A DNA stretch of 64,000 bases from an uncultured Desulfobacter sp. (GCF_963666675.1 NZ_OY762929.1:310001-374000); one strand, 5' to 3'; positions 54,137 through 63,337 are shown, counted from the first letter of the stretch. Notes: generated by a model not told the origin, from the sequence alone. Numbers and translations: made by a program.

Positions 54137-54862
54137 ATGACCCTGGGTATTTTGTACGGTATTGGTGTGGGACCCGGTGATCCGGATTTTATCACCTTGA
54201 AGGCCGTTGACATTTTGAATACGGTGGACATGGTGTTTGCAGCATCCTCCACAAAAAATTCCCACAGCCTGGCGGCCGAAATCGCCAAACCCCATTTAAA
54301 GGCGTCCGTACCCATTCAAAGGCTGCCTTTTCCCATGATTCGGGACAAACAGGCCAAGGAATCCGCGTGGCAGGATAACGCTGAAACCGTCATCAGGGAA
54401 TTGGAACAGGGTAAAAATGTTGCCTTTATTACCCTTGGGGATTGCATGACTTACTCCACTTACGGATATCTGATTAAATATATTAAGCGTTTAGCCCCGC
54501 ACATTGAGATTTGTTCCATCCCGGGCATCACTTCATACCAGGCGGCAGCGGCCCGTATTAACACGCCTCTGGTGGAAGGCGAGGAGTCCATGACTCTTTT
54601 ATCCGGTGTCATGGGCGGGGACAAGTTCCGGCAGATCAGCGACCATGCGGACAATGTAATTTTTCTTAAAGCGTATAAAAATGCCGGAGACATTGCCAAG
54701 GCCCTGGATGAGGCCGGCATGGCCGACAAAAGTGTGGGGATCGTCAAATGCGGGCTCGAAGATGAGCAGATCGTCACCAATGTGAATACGTTTGCCGAGA
54801 AAAAACCCGATTACTGGACTTTGATCATATCCAAAAAGAGCGGGCATTGCGTTGAATCCTAG
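54137..54862 (+). CDS. cbiL: Cobalt-factor II C20-methyltransferase
   Basis: 241 residues, SAM-dependent tetrapyrrole methylase fold: LYGIGVGPGDPDFITLKAVD at the N-terminus, FITLGDCMTYSTYGYL and ICSIPGITSYQAAAARI. It methylates C20 of the macrocycle after cobalt insertion. AAGGAGG is four bases before ATG 54137, deciding the start over an upstream ATG in cbiC. Confidence 0.94.
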   Translation: MTLGILYGIGVGPGDPDFITLKAVDILNTVDMVFAASSTKNSHSLAAEIAKPHLKASVPIQRLPFPMIRDKQAKESAWQDNAETVIRELEQGKNVAFITLGDCMTYSTYGYLIKYIKRLAPHIEICSIPGITSYQAAAARINTPLVEGEESMTLLSGVMGGDKFRQISDHADNVIFLKAYKNAGDIAKALDEAGMADKSVGIVKCGLEDEQIVTNVNTFAEKKPDYWTLIISKKSGHCVES

Positions 54863-55916
54863 GAAAAAAAAGAATAACGGCCTGGCCCTTTTAATCGGGT
54901 TTCTAATAACCGGTATCGTGCTTGGCGCAGGCCTTGTCTGGGTGGATGGTGTCTCCGCAGTAAAGCTGCCCGGCCGTCTGCTGTTGCCCCTTGGCCGGAT
55001 GCTGGCCTTTGTCTGCATCGGCCTTGTGGCGGCCCAGGCCATTGATGACACGGGCTGGACCCGTAAACTGGGCGCCCTGGCCGCACCGGTATTCCGGTTT
55101 GCCAACTTAGGTAATCGGTGTTCCGCTGCATTTACCGCGGCCTTTTTTTCGGGGGTGTCGGCCAATGCCATGCTTCTGGATTTTTACAAGGAGAAGCAGA
55201 TCACCCGGCGCCAGCTTTTTTTGACCAATTTTATCAATCAGTTCCCGGCTTTTTTTTTGCATCTGCCCATGACCTTTTTTATTGTGGTGCCCTTAACGCG
55301 CACGGCAGGGTTGCTTTACTTCCTGTTAACCTTTCTGGCCACCTGTGTACGAACGGTAGTGTTTGTCCTGTTCGGGCGTTTCTTTGTGACGGCCCAAAGT
55401 ATAGGGCCTGTTGGGGGAAATGATGTGTTGACCGGGCAATCCCAGGATGCTTCAAAGAAGAAAAAAACGTTGATGCAGTCTTTAAAACAAAAGCTGCCCG
55501 CCCGGTTTTCACGGGTGATGGCCTTTGTGGTGCCGGTTTACACCGTGGTGTATGTGCTGACCGCGGCAGGTGCCTTTGATGCCATAGAGACCTTTATGAC
55601 CCGGTTTGCCGTGCAACAGTTTGTCCCGGCCCAGTCCCTGAGCGTGGTGGTTTTGAGTTTCGCCTCGGAGTTCACCGCAGGATTTGCCGCGGCCGGGGCC
55701 TTGATGGATGCCGGGACCATCACCATGAAGCAGACGGTGATTGCACTGCTTTTAGGCAATATCATCGCGTTCCCCATCCGGGCCATCCGGCATCAACTGC
55801 CCCGGTACATGGGCATCTTTTCACCGGGTATGGGGATTTCTATGTTATTACTGGGCCAGGGGTTCCGGGTCGCAAGTATTATTTTTGTGGGGCTTGTATA
55901 TTGGTTTGTCGGATAG
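54852..55916 (+). CDS. Nucleoside-recognition-domain membrane protein in the cobalamin operon
   Basis: 354 residues from a TTG start that overlaps the cbiL stop; no ATG is available nearby. About eight hydrophobic segments in two Gate-like halves, AFFSGVSANAMLLDFYKEKQ and FTAGFAAAGALMDAG, separated by a charged cytoplasmic loop (about 190-220, KKKKTLMQSLKQKLP). Its place between cbiL and cbiD points to a cobalt- or corrinoid-related transport function, which is inference only. Confidence 0.65.
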   Translation: MNPRKKKNNGLALLIGFLITGIVLGAGLVWVDGVSAVKLPGRLLLPLGRMLAFVCIGLVAAQAIDDTGWTRKLGALAAPVFRFANLGNRCSAAFTAAFFSGVSANAMLLDFYKEKQITRRQLFLTNFINQFPAFFLHLPMTFFIVVPLTRTAGLLYFLLTFLATCVRTVVFVLFGRFFVTAQSIGPVGGNDVLTGQSQDASKKKKTLMQSLKQKLPARFSRVMAFVVPVYTVVYVLTAAGAFDAIETFMTRFAVQQFVPAQSLSVVVLSFASEFTAGFAAAGALMDAGTITMKQTVIALLLGNIIAFPIRAIRHQLPRYMGIFSPGMGISMLLLGQGFRVASIIFVGLVYWFVG

Positions 55917-55917
55917 A

Positions 55918-57009
55918 GTGCAGAAAAAATTACGCCAGGGATTTACCACGGGTACGGCGGCTGCGGCCGCGGTAAAAGCGGCCCTGGTGTACCTGTTTTC
56001 AGGTAAGGTCTCCGGATCGGTAAAAATCAACCTGCTTAACGGGCAGAAGATTGAAATTATTGTTGATTCGGTATCTTCATGCAATGATTTCGTCCGGGCC
56101 GTGGTGGTCAAGGATGCCGGGGATGATCCGGATATTACCCACCGGGCCAGGATTGGTGCCGTGGTGGGGTTGACAGATGATCCGGGGACGGTTCAGATCA
56201 CCGGAGGTCAAGGTGTGGGCGTGGTCACCAAACCGGGTCTTGAAGTGCCGCCGGGTGAGCCTGCCATCAATCAAGGCCCCCGGAAAATGATCCGTGAAGC
56301 GGCCCTTCAGGTTCTGGGTCAATTTAATGCCAATTCTGGTGTGAGCGCTGAAATATTTGTGGAGAACGGCGAAGTTCTGGCCGAAAAAACCTTGAACCGT
56401 CGCCTGGGCATAGAAGGGGGCTTGTCCATTCTGGGCACCACAGGACTTGTCAAACCCTTGTCCCACGAGGCCTACACCGCCACCATCCGGTCGGCCCTAT
56501 CCGTGGCCCGGGCGTGCGGGGGCGACCATGTGGTTTTGACCACGGGACGGCGATCCGAGCGGTTTTCCCAAAATTTTTTTACCGACCTGTATAACGAACA
56601 CCCAGAGGCTTTTATACAGATCGGGGATTTTTTCGGCATGTCCATGGAATGCCTGGCTGAACACAAGATTCCCAGCGCCACCCTGGCCGTGTTTTTTGGA
56701 AAAGCCCTGAAAATGGCCCAGGGGTTTGTCCATACCCATGCCGCCAAGTCAGATCTAACCATGGACTGGCTGGCGGAGGTTGTTAAAAAAGAGGTCGGCA
56801 ACATGGACTTGACTCGCAAGGTTTTAGCCGCAAACACGGCCCGGCATGCCTTTGGGATGATATGGCCCGGTTACCCGGAGGTGCTGGAAAACGTAGGCGC
56901 TGCAATGATCCGGTCTGCCGAAAAATTTTGCCCGGCACCGTGTCGGTTCAGAGCGGTGATTTATGATTTCCAAGGGACCGTTGCCTTTGATTCGCATTGG
57001 CGATTTTGA
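55918..57009 (+). CDS. cbiD: Cobalt-precorrin-5B C1-methyltransferase
   Basis: About 364 residues. It methylates C1 in the anaerobic pathway. KLRQGFTTGTAAAAAVKAAL is the CbiD signature; LGIEGGLSILGTTGLVKPLS and VVLTTGRRSERF are conserved. The start is uncertain: GTG 55918, TTG 55906 and TTG 55885 are all possible. The GTG directly follows the preceding stop. The last dozen codons overlap a LysR-like remnant, so the original C-terminus may have been altered by a deletion junction. Confidence 0.9.
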   Translation: MQKKLRQGFTTGTAAAAAVKAALVYLFSGKVSGSVKINLLNGQKIEIIVDSVSSCNDFVRAVVVKDAGDDPDITHRARIGAVVGLTDDPGTVQITGGQGVGVVTKPGLEVPPGEPAINQGPRKMIREAALQVLGQFNANSGVSAEIFVENGEVLAEKTLNRRLGIEGGLSILGTTGLVKPLSHEAYTATIRSALSVARACGGDHVVLTTGRRSERFSQNFFTDLYNEHPEAFIQIGDFFGMSMECLAEHKIPSATLAVFFGKALKMAQGFVHTHAAKSDLTMDWLAEVVKKEVGNMDLTRKVLAANTARHAFGMIWPGYPEVLENVGAAMIRSAEKFCPAPCRFRAVIYDFQGTVAFDSHWRF

Positions 57010-57106
57010 AAAGGTGGCCCGGGTTCTGCACATAGCCCAGCCTGGGGTATCCCGGCGGGTCAAGCAATTAGAGGCGCAGACCGGAACGGTGGGCGGATGC
57101 ATCTAA
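56999..57106 (+). pseudogene. LysR-type regulator HTH fragment
   Basis: One frame over from the cbiD end, GDFEKVARVLHIAQPGVSRR and VKQLEAQTG match the LysR-family HTH, then a stop follows. Both ends of the gene are missing. Confidence 0.6.
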
Positions 57107-57291
57107 ACTATTGGCGCTTTTTTCCAGGCGGTTTCATGTTCCCGGTACACGGTCATAAAGGAATCTAAAAGCAGCTGTTCCTTGGTGTGAAAATGGTCGT
57201 TGCAGATCCCCCGGGAGAGTCCTGCACTTTCTGCCACCCGGATTTTAATTTGAGCTCGCAGATCCGGGTAACGGCAACAAACAATTTTCAA
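57103..57291 (-). pseudogene. TetR-type regulator fragment
   Basis: The 62-residue frame contains IRVAESAGLSRGICNDHFHT KEQLLL, the TetR recognition helix and following linker, but lacks the first helix and the whole ligand domain. It abuts the LysR fragment tail to tail. Confidence 0.55.
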
Positions 57292-57292
57292 C

Positions 57293-57323
57293 GCTGTCCT
57301 ATTTTAGACAGCAGTGATATAAT
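57293..57323 (+). promoter_or_regulatory. Palindrome and -10 box upstream of the solute-binding-protein gene
   Basis: GCTGTC-N8-GACAGC (57293-57312) lies six bases before a perfect TATAAT (57318-57323), 110 bases upstream of the solute-binding-protein gene and next to the TetR fragment. This is consistent with an old operator for the lost regulator. Confidence 0.4.
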
Positions 57324-57433
57324 ATATTAAATTATGCGCATAAGGAGCTTTGAATCGTAACGTTTAGATGGTTTAGTTTGGAGAACTATATAAAGCTCCA
57401 TATCAGAAGATATTTAGACCCGGGAGTATTGCC

Positions 57434-58765
57434 ATGAAACAGAAATATCTTGTCGTTTTGGGGGTGATATTCATTGCAGGCATTGCGTTGACAACAATTT
57501 TTCAATCCTCAAAAGACACCACCCCAAAAACAGTGTCGCCCTCCATAAAAAAATATTCAGGCCAGAAACTCTCTTTAATGGTAAACCAGTCCTTTCGCGT
57601 CGCAGGCAGATATCTCGCAGAAACATATAGGCAAAAAACTGGCGCAATCGTAGAGATAACAATCGTTCCTTACGAAGAATTAGAGCAGCGCATCATTGAC
57701 AACCATAATTCCAATTCTTCTCAGATAGATGTTACCATGTTCTGGTATGTCTACCTCGGGCGTCTTGCAAAAGCTGGAATTCTATTTGACCTCACTGATT
57801 TTATCGACACCAACAGAGTGGAAATAGGGCCAGACGATTTTGTTCCAGTAATCTATGAGGCATACTCATCATACGACGGCAAACGCTGGGGACTTCCATT
57901 TGACGGGGACACGCATACCCTTTTTTACAATAAATTAATCCTCAAACGGTATGGGCTTCTCCCCCCTCAATCCTGGGAAGAATACCTCACTATTGCTAAA
58001 TTGATCACAGAAAAGGGAAAAAACATCGGAGTGTACGGAAGTGCCATTATGGCACAGCCGACTCCCATAATACTGTTATCAGCTTTTATGAATCGCCTAA
58101 GCTCCTATAGCGGCAAACTCCTGGATGTTGATAATAAACCGCTCCTGTCTTCTCCTGAGGCGCTCAGGGCCCTCAAAGACTTGATGGAACAGTCAAAATA
58201 TGCGCTGCCAACGCCCATGGAGACGAGTTTTCAAATCTGTGTGGATGCCTTCCTCGCCGGTCAGGTTGCCATGGTAGAGCAATGGACTGATCTGGGGGTC
58301 ATGGCAGAAGATGATTCCAGATCCCTTATACAGGGACAATGGGGGGTGCTGCCATTGCCGATGGGGGAGCAGCAAAATTCCCCCATCTTATCTCTGAATG
58401 CAGGGTATTCATTAGGAATTCCAGCAAAATCAAACAATAAAGAATTAGCCAAGGAATTCCTGCTCTATGCCACCTCACCGGCCACAAGTAAACAACTCAG
58501 CTTAATTGCAGGCGGTAGCGGCGTCGATCCGGTACGGTTTTCTACAATAAATTCAAAGGAATATGCCAAAATTGCACCAGAGGTAAGTCAGTTGCAAAAA
58601 AAATATCTTCATCATGCAAAGGCTTGGCCGACCATACCCCAGATGCCCGAGATGATGTTTATATTAACTAAATACATTCATCTAACACTTGAGGGAATCC
58701 TCACCCCCGAGATTGCTTTAGAGAAAACTAACCAAGAGTGGGGACTGCTGCTTGCCGAGGGTTAA
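57434..58765 (+). CDS. Family-1-type extracellular solute-binding protein
   Basis: 443 residues with an N-terminal hydrophobic anchor or signal (residues 5-22). The fold is that of sugar-binding ABC proteins: YRQKTGAIVEITIVPYEELE, GKRWGLPFDGDTHTLFYNKL and LSLNAGYSLGIPAKSNNKEL. There is no permease or ATPase gene nearby. Instead the next ORF, a membrane sensor, starts on the base after its stop. I infer a role in signal perception. A/T content is visibly higher than in the cobalamin genes on both sides. Confidence 0.85.
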   Translation: MKQKYLVVLGVIFIAGIALTTIFQSSKDTTPKTVSPSIKKYSGQKLSLMVNQSFRVAGRYLAETYRQKTGAIVEITIVPYEELEQRIIDNHNSNSSQIDVTMFWYVYLGRLAKAGILFDLTDFIDTNRVEIGPDDFVPVIYEAYSSYDGKRWGLPFDGDTHTLFYNKLILKRYGLLPPQSWEEYLTIAKLITEKGKNIGVYGSAIMAQPTPIILLSAFMNRLSSYSGKLLDVDNKPLLSSPEALRALKDLMEQSKYALPTPMETSFQICVDAFLAGQVAMVEQWTDLGVMAEDDSRSLIQGQWGVLPLPMGEQQNSPILSLNAGYSLGIPAKSNNKELAKEFLLYATSPATSKQLSLIAGGSGVDPVRFSTINSKEYAKIAPEVSQLQKKYLHHAKAWPTIPQMPEMMFILTKYIHLTLEGILTPEIALEKTNQEWGLLLAEG

Positions 58766-60523
58766 ATGAGACTCCAGTATCGTCATAAGTTAATGCTTTT
58801 TATTAGCATGATTATTCTGTTTCTCACATTGACCATGATCCTTGTATCTCTTGAGCCTCTTTCCAGAAGCCGCCATAATATCGCAACTCAGGTGGAGACC
58901 ATTGTATCAAAACAGGCAGAACTTTATCTCCAGCAAACTGTGAAACACCAGGCTGAAACGGTAGGCTATGCCATCAATCAAGCGCGTTCCGCAGTCGAAC
59001 TGGCGGCAATCGTTCTGGGCAGAGAGCCTCTTCTTGAGCAAACCACATTTGACGAGATACTCAAAAGCCTTTTTTTAAAAGGGGGTGATTTTTGTAAATA
59101 TGCATTTTTCATCCCGACAGACCAGCAGAGAATGTATATCTCGGGCAGGCCTCCCCTCTTGCCTGTGCCATTTGAATATATCTTTCCAGCTGCAGCTAAA
59201 AATCAGGACCGGCCTCTTCCTCATTTTGATCCAGTAGGACCTACCAAGGAAGCTGTACAGGACATTTATAGTCCAGTGTTTCGATCTGGATCCTTTATAG
59301 GGCATATAGGGGTGTCGATCTCTCTGCCTCGGCTCATTGGCTATTTCAGCGCCAAACAACCTGTACGCGGCAGTTCTACTTTTATTCTTGATGATCGCAG
59401 AATTCTCTTGGCAGCCCCGCCCCACGCACGGATAAAGCTGGTTCAAGCGTCGGTAGCCAGTCAACGGTCGCTTATCGATCTGAAAAAACATTGTGTAGCA
59501 GAAGCAGGGGGGATTTTGGAGAAGATGGCCTTGGGTGCTGAGAATATTGAACAAGTCGTGTTACAAAACAGTTACTATTTAATAACCTATACGCCAATAA
59601 AAGGAAGTAAGTGGCGATTAGGTATTCTTGCTCCCAGGGAAATTATTGCACAAGCCTCAAAACAAATTAAATCTTTTTTTTCAAAGGAAATGCACAATCT
59701 TGCAATTGTTCTGCTCATCTGGATCAGTATAGCCCTTGTTTTTTTTCTAATTGTTGGCAACATCCTCTCAAAACATTTTACCGAGCCGATAAGTAAAATG
59801 GCGAGACATGCCGGTAAACTAAAAAATGGCGAATTTAATCAGAAAATAGAAATTGACAGAAATGACGAGGTTGGTGACCTGGCAATTTCTTTCAATAGCA
59901 TGGCAAATGAACTGGAACGATCCTTTGAGCTCATGGAACAAAAAATCCAGGAGCGAACCATGGCGCTATCCGAAGCTAATGATGCATTAAAAGATAGTGA
60001 AGCGAGGTACAAAAGCCTCTCTGATGCAGCCTTTGAAGGAATTATAATTAGCCAGAACGGAATAATTCTGGAGGTCAATAAAGAAGCATGCCGTATGACA
60101 AATCACCAACCTTCTGATTTCATCGGCAAGAGGTTGACCTATTTCGTCCCCCCTGAAGAGATTGAGAAAGTTGAGGCTTTTGTATTGACCGGTTCAGAGC
60201 AAACTTATGAGACGTTTGGGCTGCGTAAAGACAAGTCAATCTTCCCCATAGAAATTAGTGCCAAAATGATTACCTACAAAGGAAAGCAGGGCAGAGTGAC
60301 CGCTGTCCGGGATCTAACAGATAAAAAGCTTGCTGAAGAAGAGATAAAAACCTTACAGGGTATAATACCAATCTGTATGCATTGCAAAGAAATCAGAGAT
60401 GATAAAGGATATTGGAATAAACTTGAAAAATATATATCTGAACATTCCGAAGTCCAATTCACTCATTCTATCTGCGACGAATGTTTAGAAAAACTCTACC
60501 CGGAAGATGACGATTTAGGATAG
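58766..60523 (+). CDS. Cache-HAMP-PAS membrane sensor without kinase domain
   Basis: 585 residues. Membrane helices at about 10-30 and 310-335 flank a periplasmic Cache-like domain (YAFFIPTDQQRMYIS-type; RGSSTFILDDRRILLAAPP). HAMP (FTEPISKMARHAGKLKNGEF) and a PAS domain (about 415-530) follow. The protein ends with ICMHCKEIRDDKGYWNKLEK and SICDECLEKLYP, a Cys-pair module found at the end of many PAS proteins. No HisKA, HATPase, GGDEF or MCP output is present, which is odd for such a receptor. It is translationally joined to the solute-binding protein. Confidence 0.85.
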   Translation: MRLQYRHKLMLFISMIILFLTLTMILVSLEPLSRSRHNIATQVETIVSKQAELYLQQTVKHQAETVGYAINQARSAVELAAIVLGREPLLEQTTFDEILKSLFLKGGDFCKYAFFIPTDQQRMYISGRPPLLPVPFEYIFPAAAKNQDRPLPHFDPVGPTKEAVQDIYSPVFRSGSFIGHIGVSISLPRLIGYFSAKQPVRGSSTFILDDRRILLAAPPHARIKLVQASVASQRSLIDLKKHCVAEAGGILEKMALGAENIEQVVLQNSYYLITYTPIKGSKWRLGILAPREIIAQASKQIKSFFSKEMHNLAIVLLIWISIALVFFLIVGNILSKHFTEPISKMARHAGKLKNGEFNQKIEIDRNDEVGDLAISFNSMANELERSFELMEQKIQERTMALSEANDALKDSEARYKSLSDAAFEGIIISQNGIILEVNKEACRMTNHQPSDFIGKRLTYFVPPEEIEKVEAFVLTGSEQTYETFGLRKDKSIFPIEISAKMITYKGKQGRVTAVRDLTDKKLAEEEIKTLQGIIPICMHCKEIRDDKGYWNKLEKYISEHSEVQFTHSICDECLEKLYPEDDDLG

Positions 60524-60634
60524 CAGCCTTCTTTTTGTCAACCAAAGCATTGAAAACAACCGGTAACACTATAGAAATAGGACGATTGATTGAAAACGGG
60601 GAAGTGAGTTTCGAAATCTTTTCTCGCATTTGGC

Positions 60635-60665
60635 AAAAAAACGCCTGCCCGTTGCCGGGCAGGCG
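60635..60665 (-). terminator. Rho-independent terminator
   Basis: CGCCTGCCCG / CGGGCAGGCG stem with a four-base loop, followed on the minus strand by seven T. It would end minus-strand transcripts coming from the remnant at 60838-61058, with the MITE lying between. Confidence 0.8.
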
Positions 60666-60671
60666 AAAAAA

Positions 60672-60842
60672 GATAAGGCCCAGGGTCGGAATAAAATCTT
60701 CCAAAATATGGCGCCGAATTTTTGAGCCTTATTCAAGGCGCTCGCTTGGGAGCATATTGAAATATGTGCCTAAGGGAGCAACAAAGAAGAAGGCCAAAAA
60801 GGCAAGCCATATGGGAGAATTTATTTTGATCATGGGCCTAAA
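60672..60842 (-). mobile_element. MITE-like element, copy 2 (~170 bp)
   Basis: Inverted copy of the element at 12391-12558 with about two substitutions (for example GGCC for GACC in one place). Ends GATAAGGCCCAGGGTC and GATCATGGGCCTAAA. High identity over 48 kb suggests recent spread. Confidence 0.85.
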
Positions 60843-61058
60843 TGTGTAGGCGGGTTTTTTCCAATACCTGCCAAAACAAGAATTCCGGATCCCCGGCCTC
60901 CAGATCAACAGAAAGAGAGAGCGTTTCCCACCGCACCTCGTCCTTGAAAAAATCGTCTTCCGTCTGGTCTCGAATAAAGATCTCTGCACTGGCTTCGGCA
61001 TAGGCCTTTCTCCTCCGGATATGCATCTGACGGCCGCGACCATATTTCCTGGGGTAGA
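60838..61058 (-). pseudogene. Unidentified coding remnant
   Basis: The frame reads AYAEASAEIFIRDQTEDDFF and VRWETLSLSVDLEAGDPEFL and ends KTRLHI-stop, with coding-like composition but no start in keeping with a full gene. A second frame upstream (about 61040-61140) continues with similar character. I do not recognise the family. From 61140 to 61333 nothing further is visible. Confidence 0.35.
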
Positions 61059-61333
61059 ACCATAAGGGGGATCAGGTCACCATGGCTGACTTCCACACCT
61101 TGATCAGGAGCCGACAAATTTGACTGAACGGCAAGGACAAGCGGACAATAAAAAAACCAGGGCTTTTGCGAAAAATCGATAGATGATTAAAATTTGGCCT
61201 GTTTGCTTTGCGTCCATAAATACATTAAGATTTTTTATGAGAAAGCCTGTGGGACACCTCATGAGCAAGAATGGTGCAATTTAAAACATGCCTCCAATTT
61301 TTCGGGGCAGCAGGATCAGGGAGAAATACATTC

Positions 61334-62554
61334 ATGAATGAACCGGTTCATGTGATCGGTATGGGGCTTAGCCGGGCCGATCTCACTACGGCCCATCTGG
61401 ATCTGATTAAAAGGGCGGATGTCCTGGTGGGTGGGAAACGGCAGTTGTCGTATTTTAAGGAGACACCGGCCTTGAAAAAAGAGATTTCAAGCCCTTTGAC
61501 CGGGGTGCTGGACTTCATTGAGTCAAATCGGGGGACTGGGCTTGTGGTGGTAATGGCCTCGGGGGATCCCTTGTTTTTCGGTATCGGTAAAATTCTGATC
61601 ACACGCCTGGGGGCGGATCAGGTTGTCGTCCATCCCAATGTCACCAGCATGGCCGCCGCCTTTGCCCGGCTCAAGCGGCCCTGGCAGGATGCCGCATGGG
61701 TAAGTCTGCACGGCCGGGATAATATGTTTGCCCTGGCAAAAATCATGGAAGACAAGGACTTGATATGCGTGCTTACTGATCCTGAAAAGGATCCCTGGAT
61801 CATTAAAAAACAGGTGGATTCCCATGCCTGTGCCTGGCAGATGTGGGTGCTTGAGACGCTGGGTACCCCGGACGAGAGAATTATCCCTGTGGATGAGCAG
61901 ACGGATGCGGCGCTGGTCTTTGCCCAGCCCAATGTGGTGATCCTTCAAAAAGGTGAATTGGCGGCCCCGGGCGGGCCCTTGCGGTTGGGTTGCCCGGACA
62001 ACTGGTTTGTTCATGAAAAGGGACTGATTACCAAGGCTTCGGTTCGCGTACTTTCTTTGGCCGCTTTGGAGTTGGCGCCTGACAATATCTTGTGGGATCT
62101 CGGGGCAGGTTCCGGGTCCGTGGGAATTGAAGCCACCTTGTTTTTGCCGGATGGGTTCGTCTATGCCGTGGAAAAAAATAAACATCGTATCGAACAGATT
62201 CGGGCCAATGTTAAGCGCTTTGCCGTGAAAAATCTGTCTGCTGTTCAGGCGCAGCTTCCCGATGGGATCGCAGATTTACCAGGGCCGGACCGGGTTTTTA
62301 TCGGCGGTTCCGGCAAAGATTTGAATCAGGTGCTCAACGTGGTGGTAAGCGTTTTAAAACCTTTGGGAAGAATTGTGATCAATACCATATTGATGGAAAC
62401 CTTGCATCTGGCGGTATCGGTGCTGGAAGACAAGGGATTTGAGGTGGATATAACCCAGGCACAGATCAGCAAATCCAGAAAGATGCCCTGGGGGCGGCGC
62501 ATGGAGGCGTTGAATCCCGTTTGGGTCATCGCCGCGCAAAAAGGAAAACCATGA
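61334..62554 (+). CDS. cbiET: Bifunctional cobalt-precorrin-7 C5-methyltransferase / C15-methyltransferase-decarboxylase (CbiE-CbiT fusion)
   Basis: 406 residues. The N-terminal half is a tetrapyrrole methylase (CbiE): VHVIGMGLSRADLTTAHLDL, MASGDPLFFGIGK. The C-terminal half is a class I methyltransferase (CbiT): NILWDLGAGSGSVGIEATLF, with GPDRVFIGGSGKDL. Start ATG 61334 has GGGAGA upstream; the frame opens at 61271. Overlaps cbiF (ATGATGA). It continues the cobalamin pathway after the 57.0-61.3 kb interruption and so may have its own promoter. Confidence 0.94.
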   Translation: MNEPVHVIGMGLSRADLTTAHLDLIKRADVLVGGKRQLSYFKETPALKKEISSPLTGVLDFIESNRGTGLVVVMASGDPLFFGIGKILITRLGADQVVVHPNVTSMAAAFARLKRPWQDAAWVSLHGRDNMFALAKIMEDKDLICVLTDPEKDPWIIKKQVDSHACAWQMWVLETLGTPDERIIPVDEQTDAALVFAQPNVVILQKGELAAPGGPLRLGCPDNWFVHEKGLITKASVRVLSLAALELAPDNILWDLGAGSGSVGIEATLFLPDGFVYAVEKNKHRIEQIRANVKRFAVKNLSAVQAQLPDGIADLPGPDRVFIGGSGKDLNQVLNVVVSVLKPLGRIVINTILMETLHLAVSVLEDKGFEVDITQAQISKSRKMPWGRRMEALNPVWVIAAQKGKP

Positions 62555-63327
62555 TGAACATGACCAAAAAATATCCGATTATATTTACCGGGGCAGGGCC
62601 GGGGGCGCCGGACCTGATTACGGTCCGGGGTATGAAGGCTCTCCAGGCGGCCGATTATATTCTTTACGCCGGGTCTTTGGTGCCCGAAGCTGTTTTGACC
62701 TGGGCGGGTGATGGGGCGAAAAAAAAGTCCAGTGCCGGTATGCACCTGGATGAGATGGTGGCGGTCATGGCTGATGCCTGGGGCAAGGGGCTTAGGGTCG
62801 TGCGGCTGCACACCGGCGATCCCTCCCTTTACGGGGCCATTGCCGAACAGATGCGGCTGCTGGACCGGCGCCGGATTCCCTACAAAGTGATCCCGGGCGT
62901 TACGGCGGCCTTTGGGGCGGCTGCGGCCCTCAAGGTCGAATACACGGTTCCGGAACAATCCCAGACCTTGATCTTTACACGGATCTCCGGCCGGACTCCG
63001 GTGCCGGAAAAAGAGTCCCTGGAAAGTCTGGCGGCCCATAAAGCCTCCATGGCCATTTATTTAAGTGCCGGCATGGCCGGAAAGGTACAAGAAATTTTGT
63101 CGAGAACCTATGGGCCCACCGCACCCGTGGCCGTGGCCTATCGGGTCAGCCACCCAGAAGAGCACATTTTTGTTACTGTTGTGGAACGTCTGGCCGAAAC
63201 CATGGCGGAGAACGAGATCCGGCGGCTGGCACTTATTCTCGTGGGACCTTTTTTGCGGTCGGAGACGGATGCCAGGTCTCTGCTGTATGACCGGACCTTT
63301 GCCCATGGATACCGCAATAAGGATTGA
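62551..63327 (+). CDS. cbiF: Cobalt-precorrin-4 C11-methyltransferase
   Basis: 258 residues, tetrapyrrole methylase family. IIFTGAGPGAPDLITVRGMK, LYAGSLVPEAVL, RLHTGDPSLYGAIAEQM and VTAAFGAAAALKVEYTVPEQ are standard CbiF/CobM motifs. Start ATG 62551 (AAAAGGAAAACC upstream) inside the cbiET stop. It is the last cobalamin gene in the window. Confidence 0.95.
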   Translation: MMNMTKKYPIIFTGAGPGAPDLITVRGMKALQAADYILYAGSLVPEAVLTWAGDGAKKKSSAGMHLDEMVAVMADAWGKGLRVVRLHTGDPSLYGAIAEQMRLLDRRRIPYKVIPGVTAAFGAAAALKVEYTVPEQSQTLIFTRISGRTPVPEKESLESLAAHKASMAIYLSAGMAGKVQEILSRTYGPTAPVAVAYRVSHPEEHIFVTVVERLAETMAENEIRRLALILVGPFLRSETDARSLLYDRTFAHGYRNKD

Positions 63328-63337
63328 GCCGCTAAAA

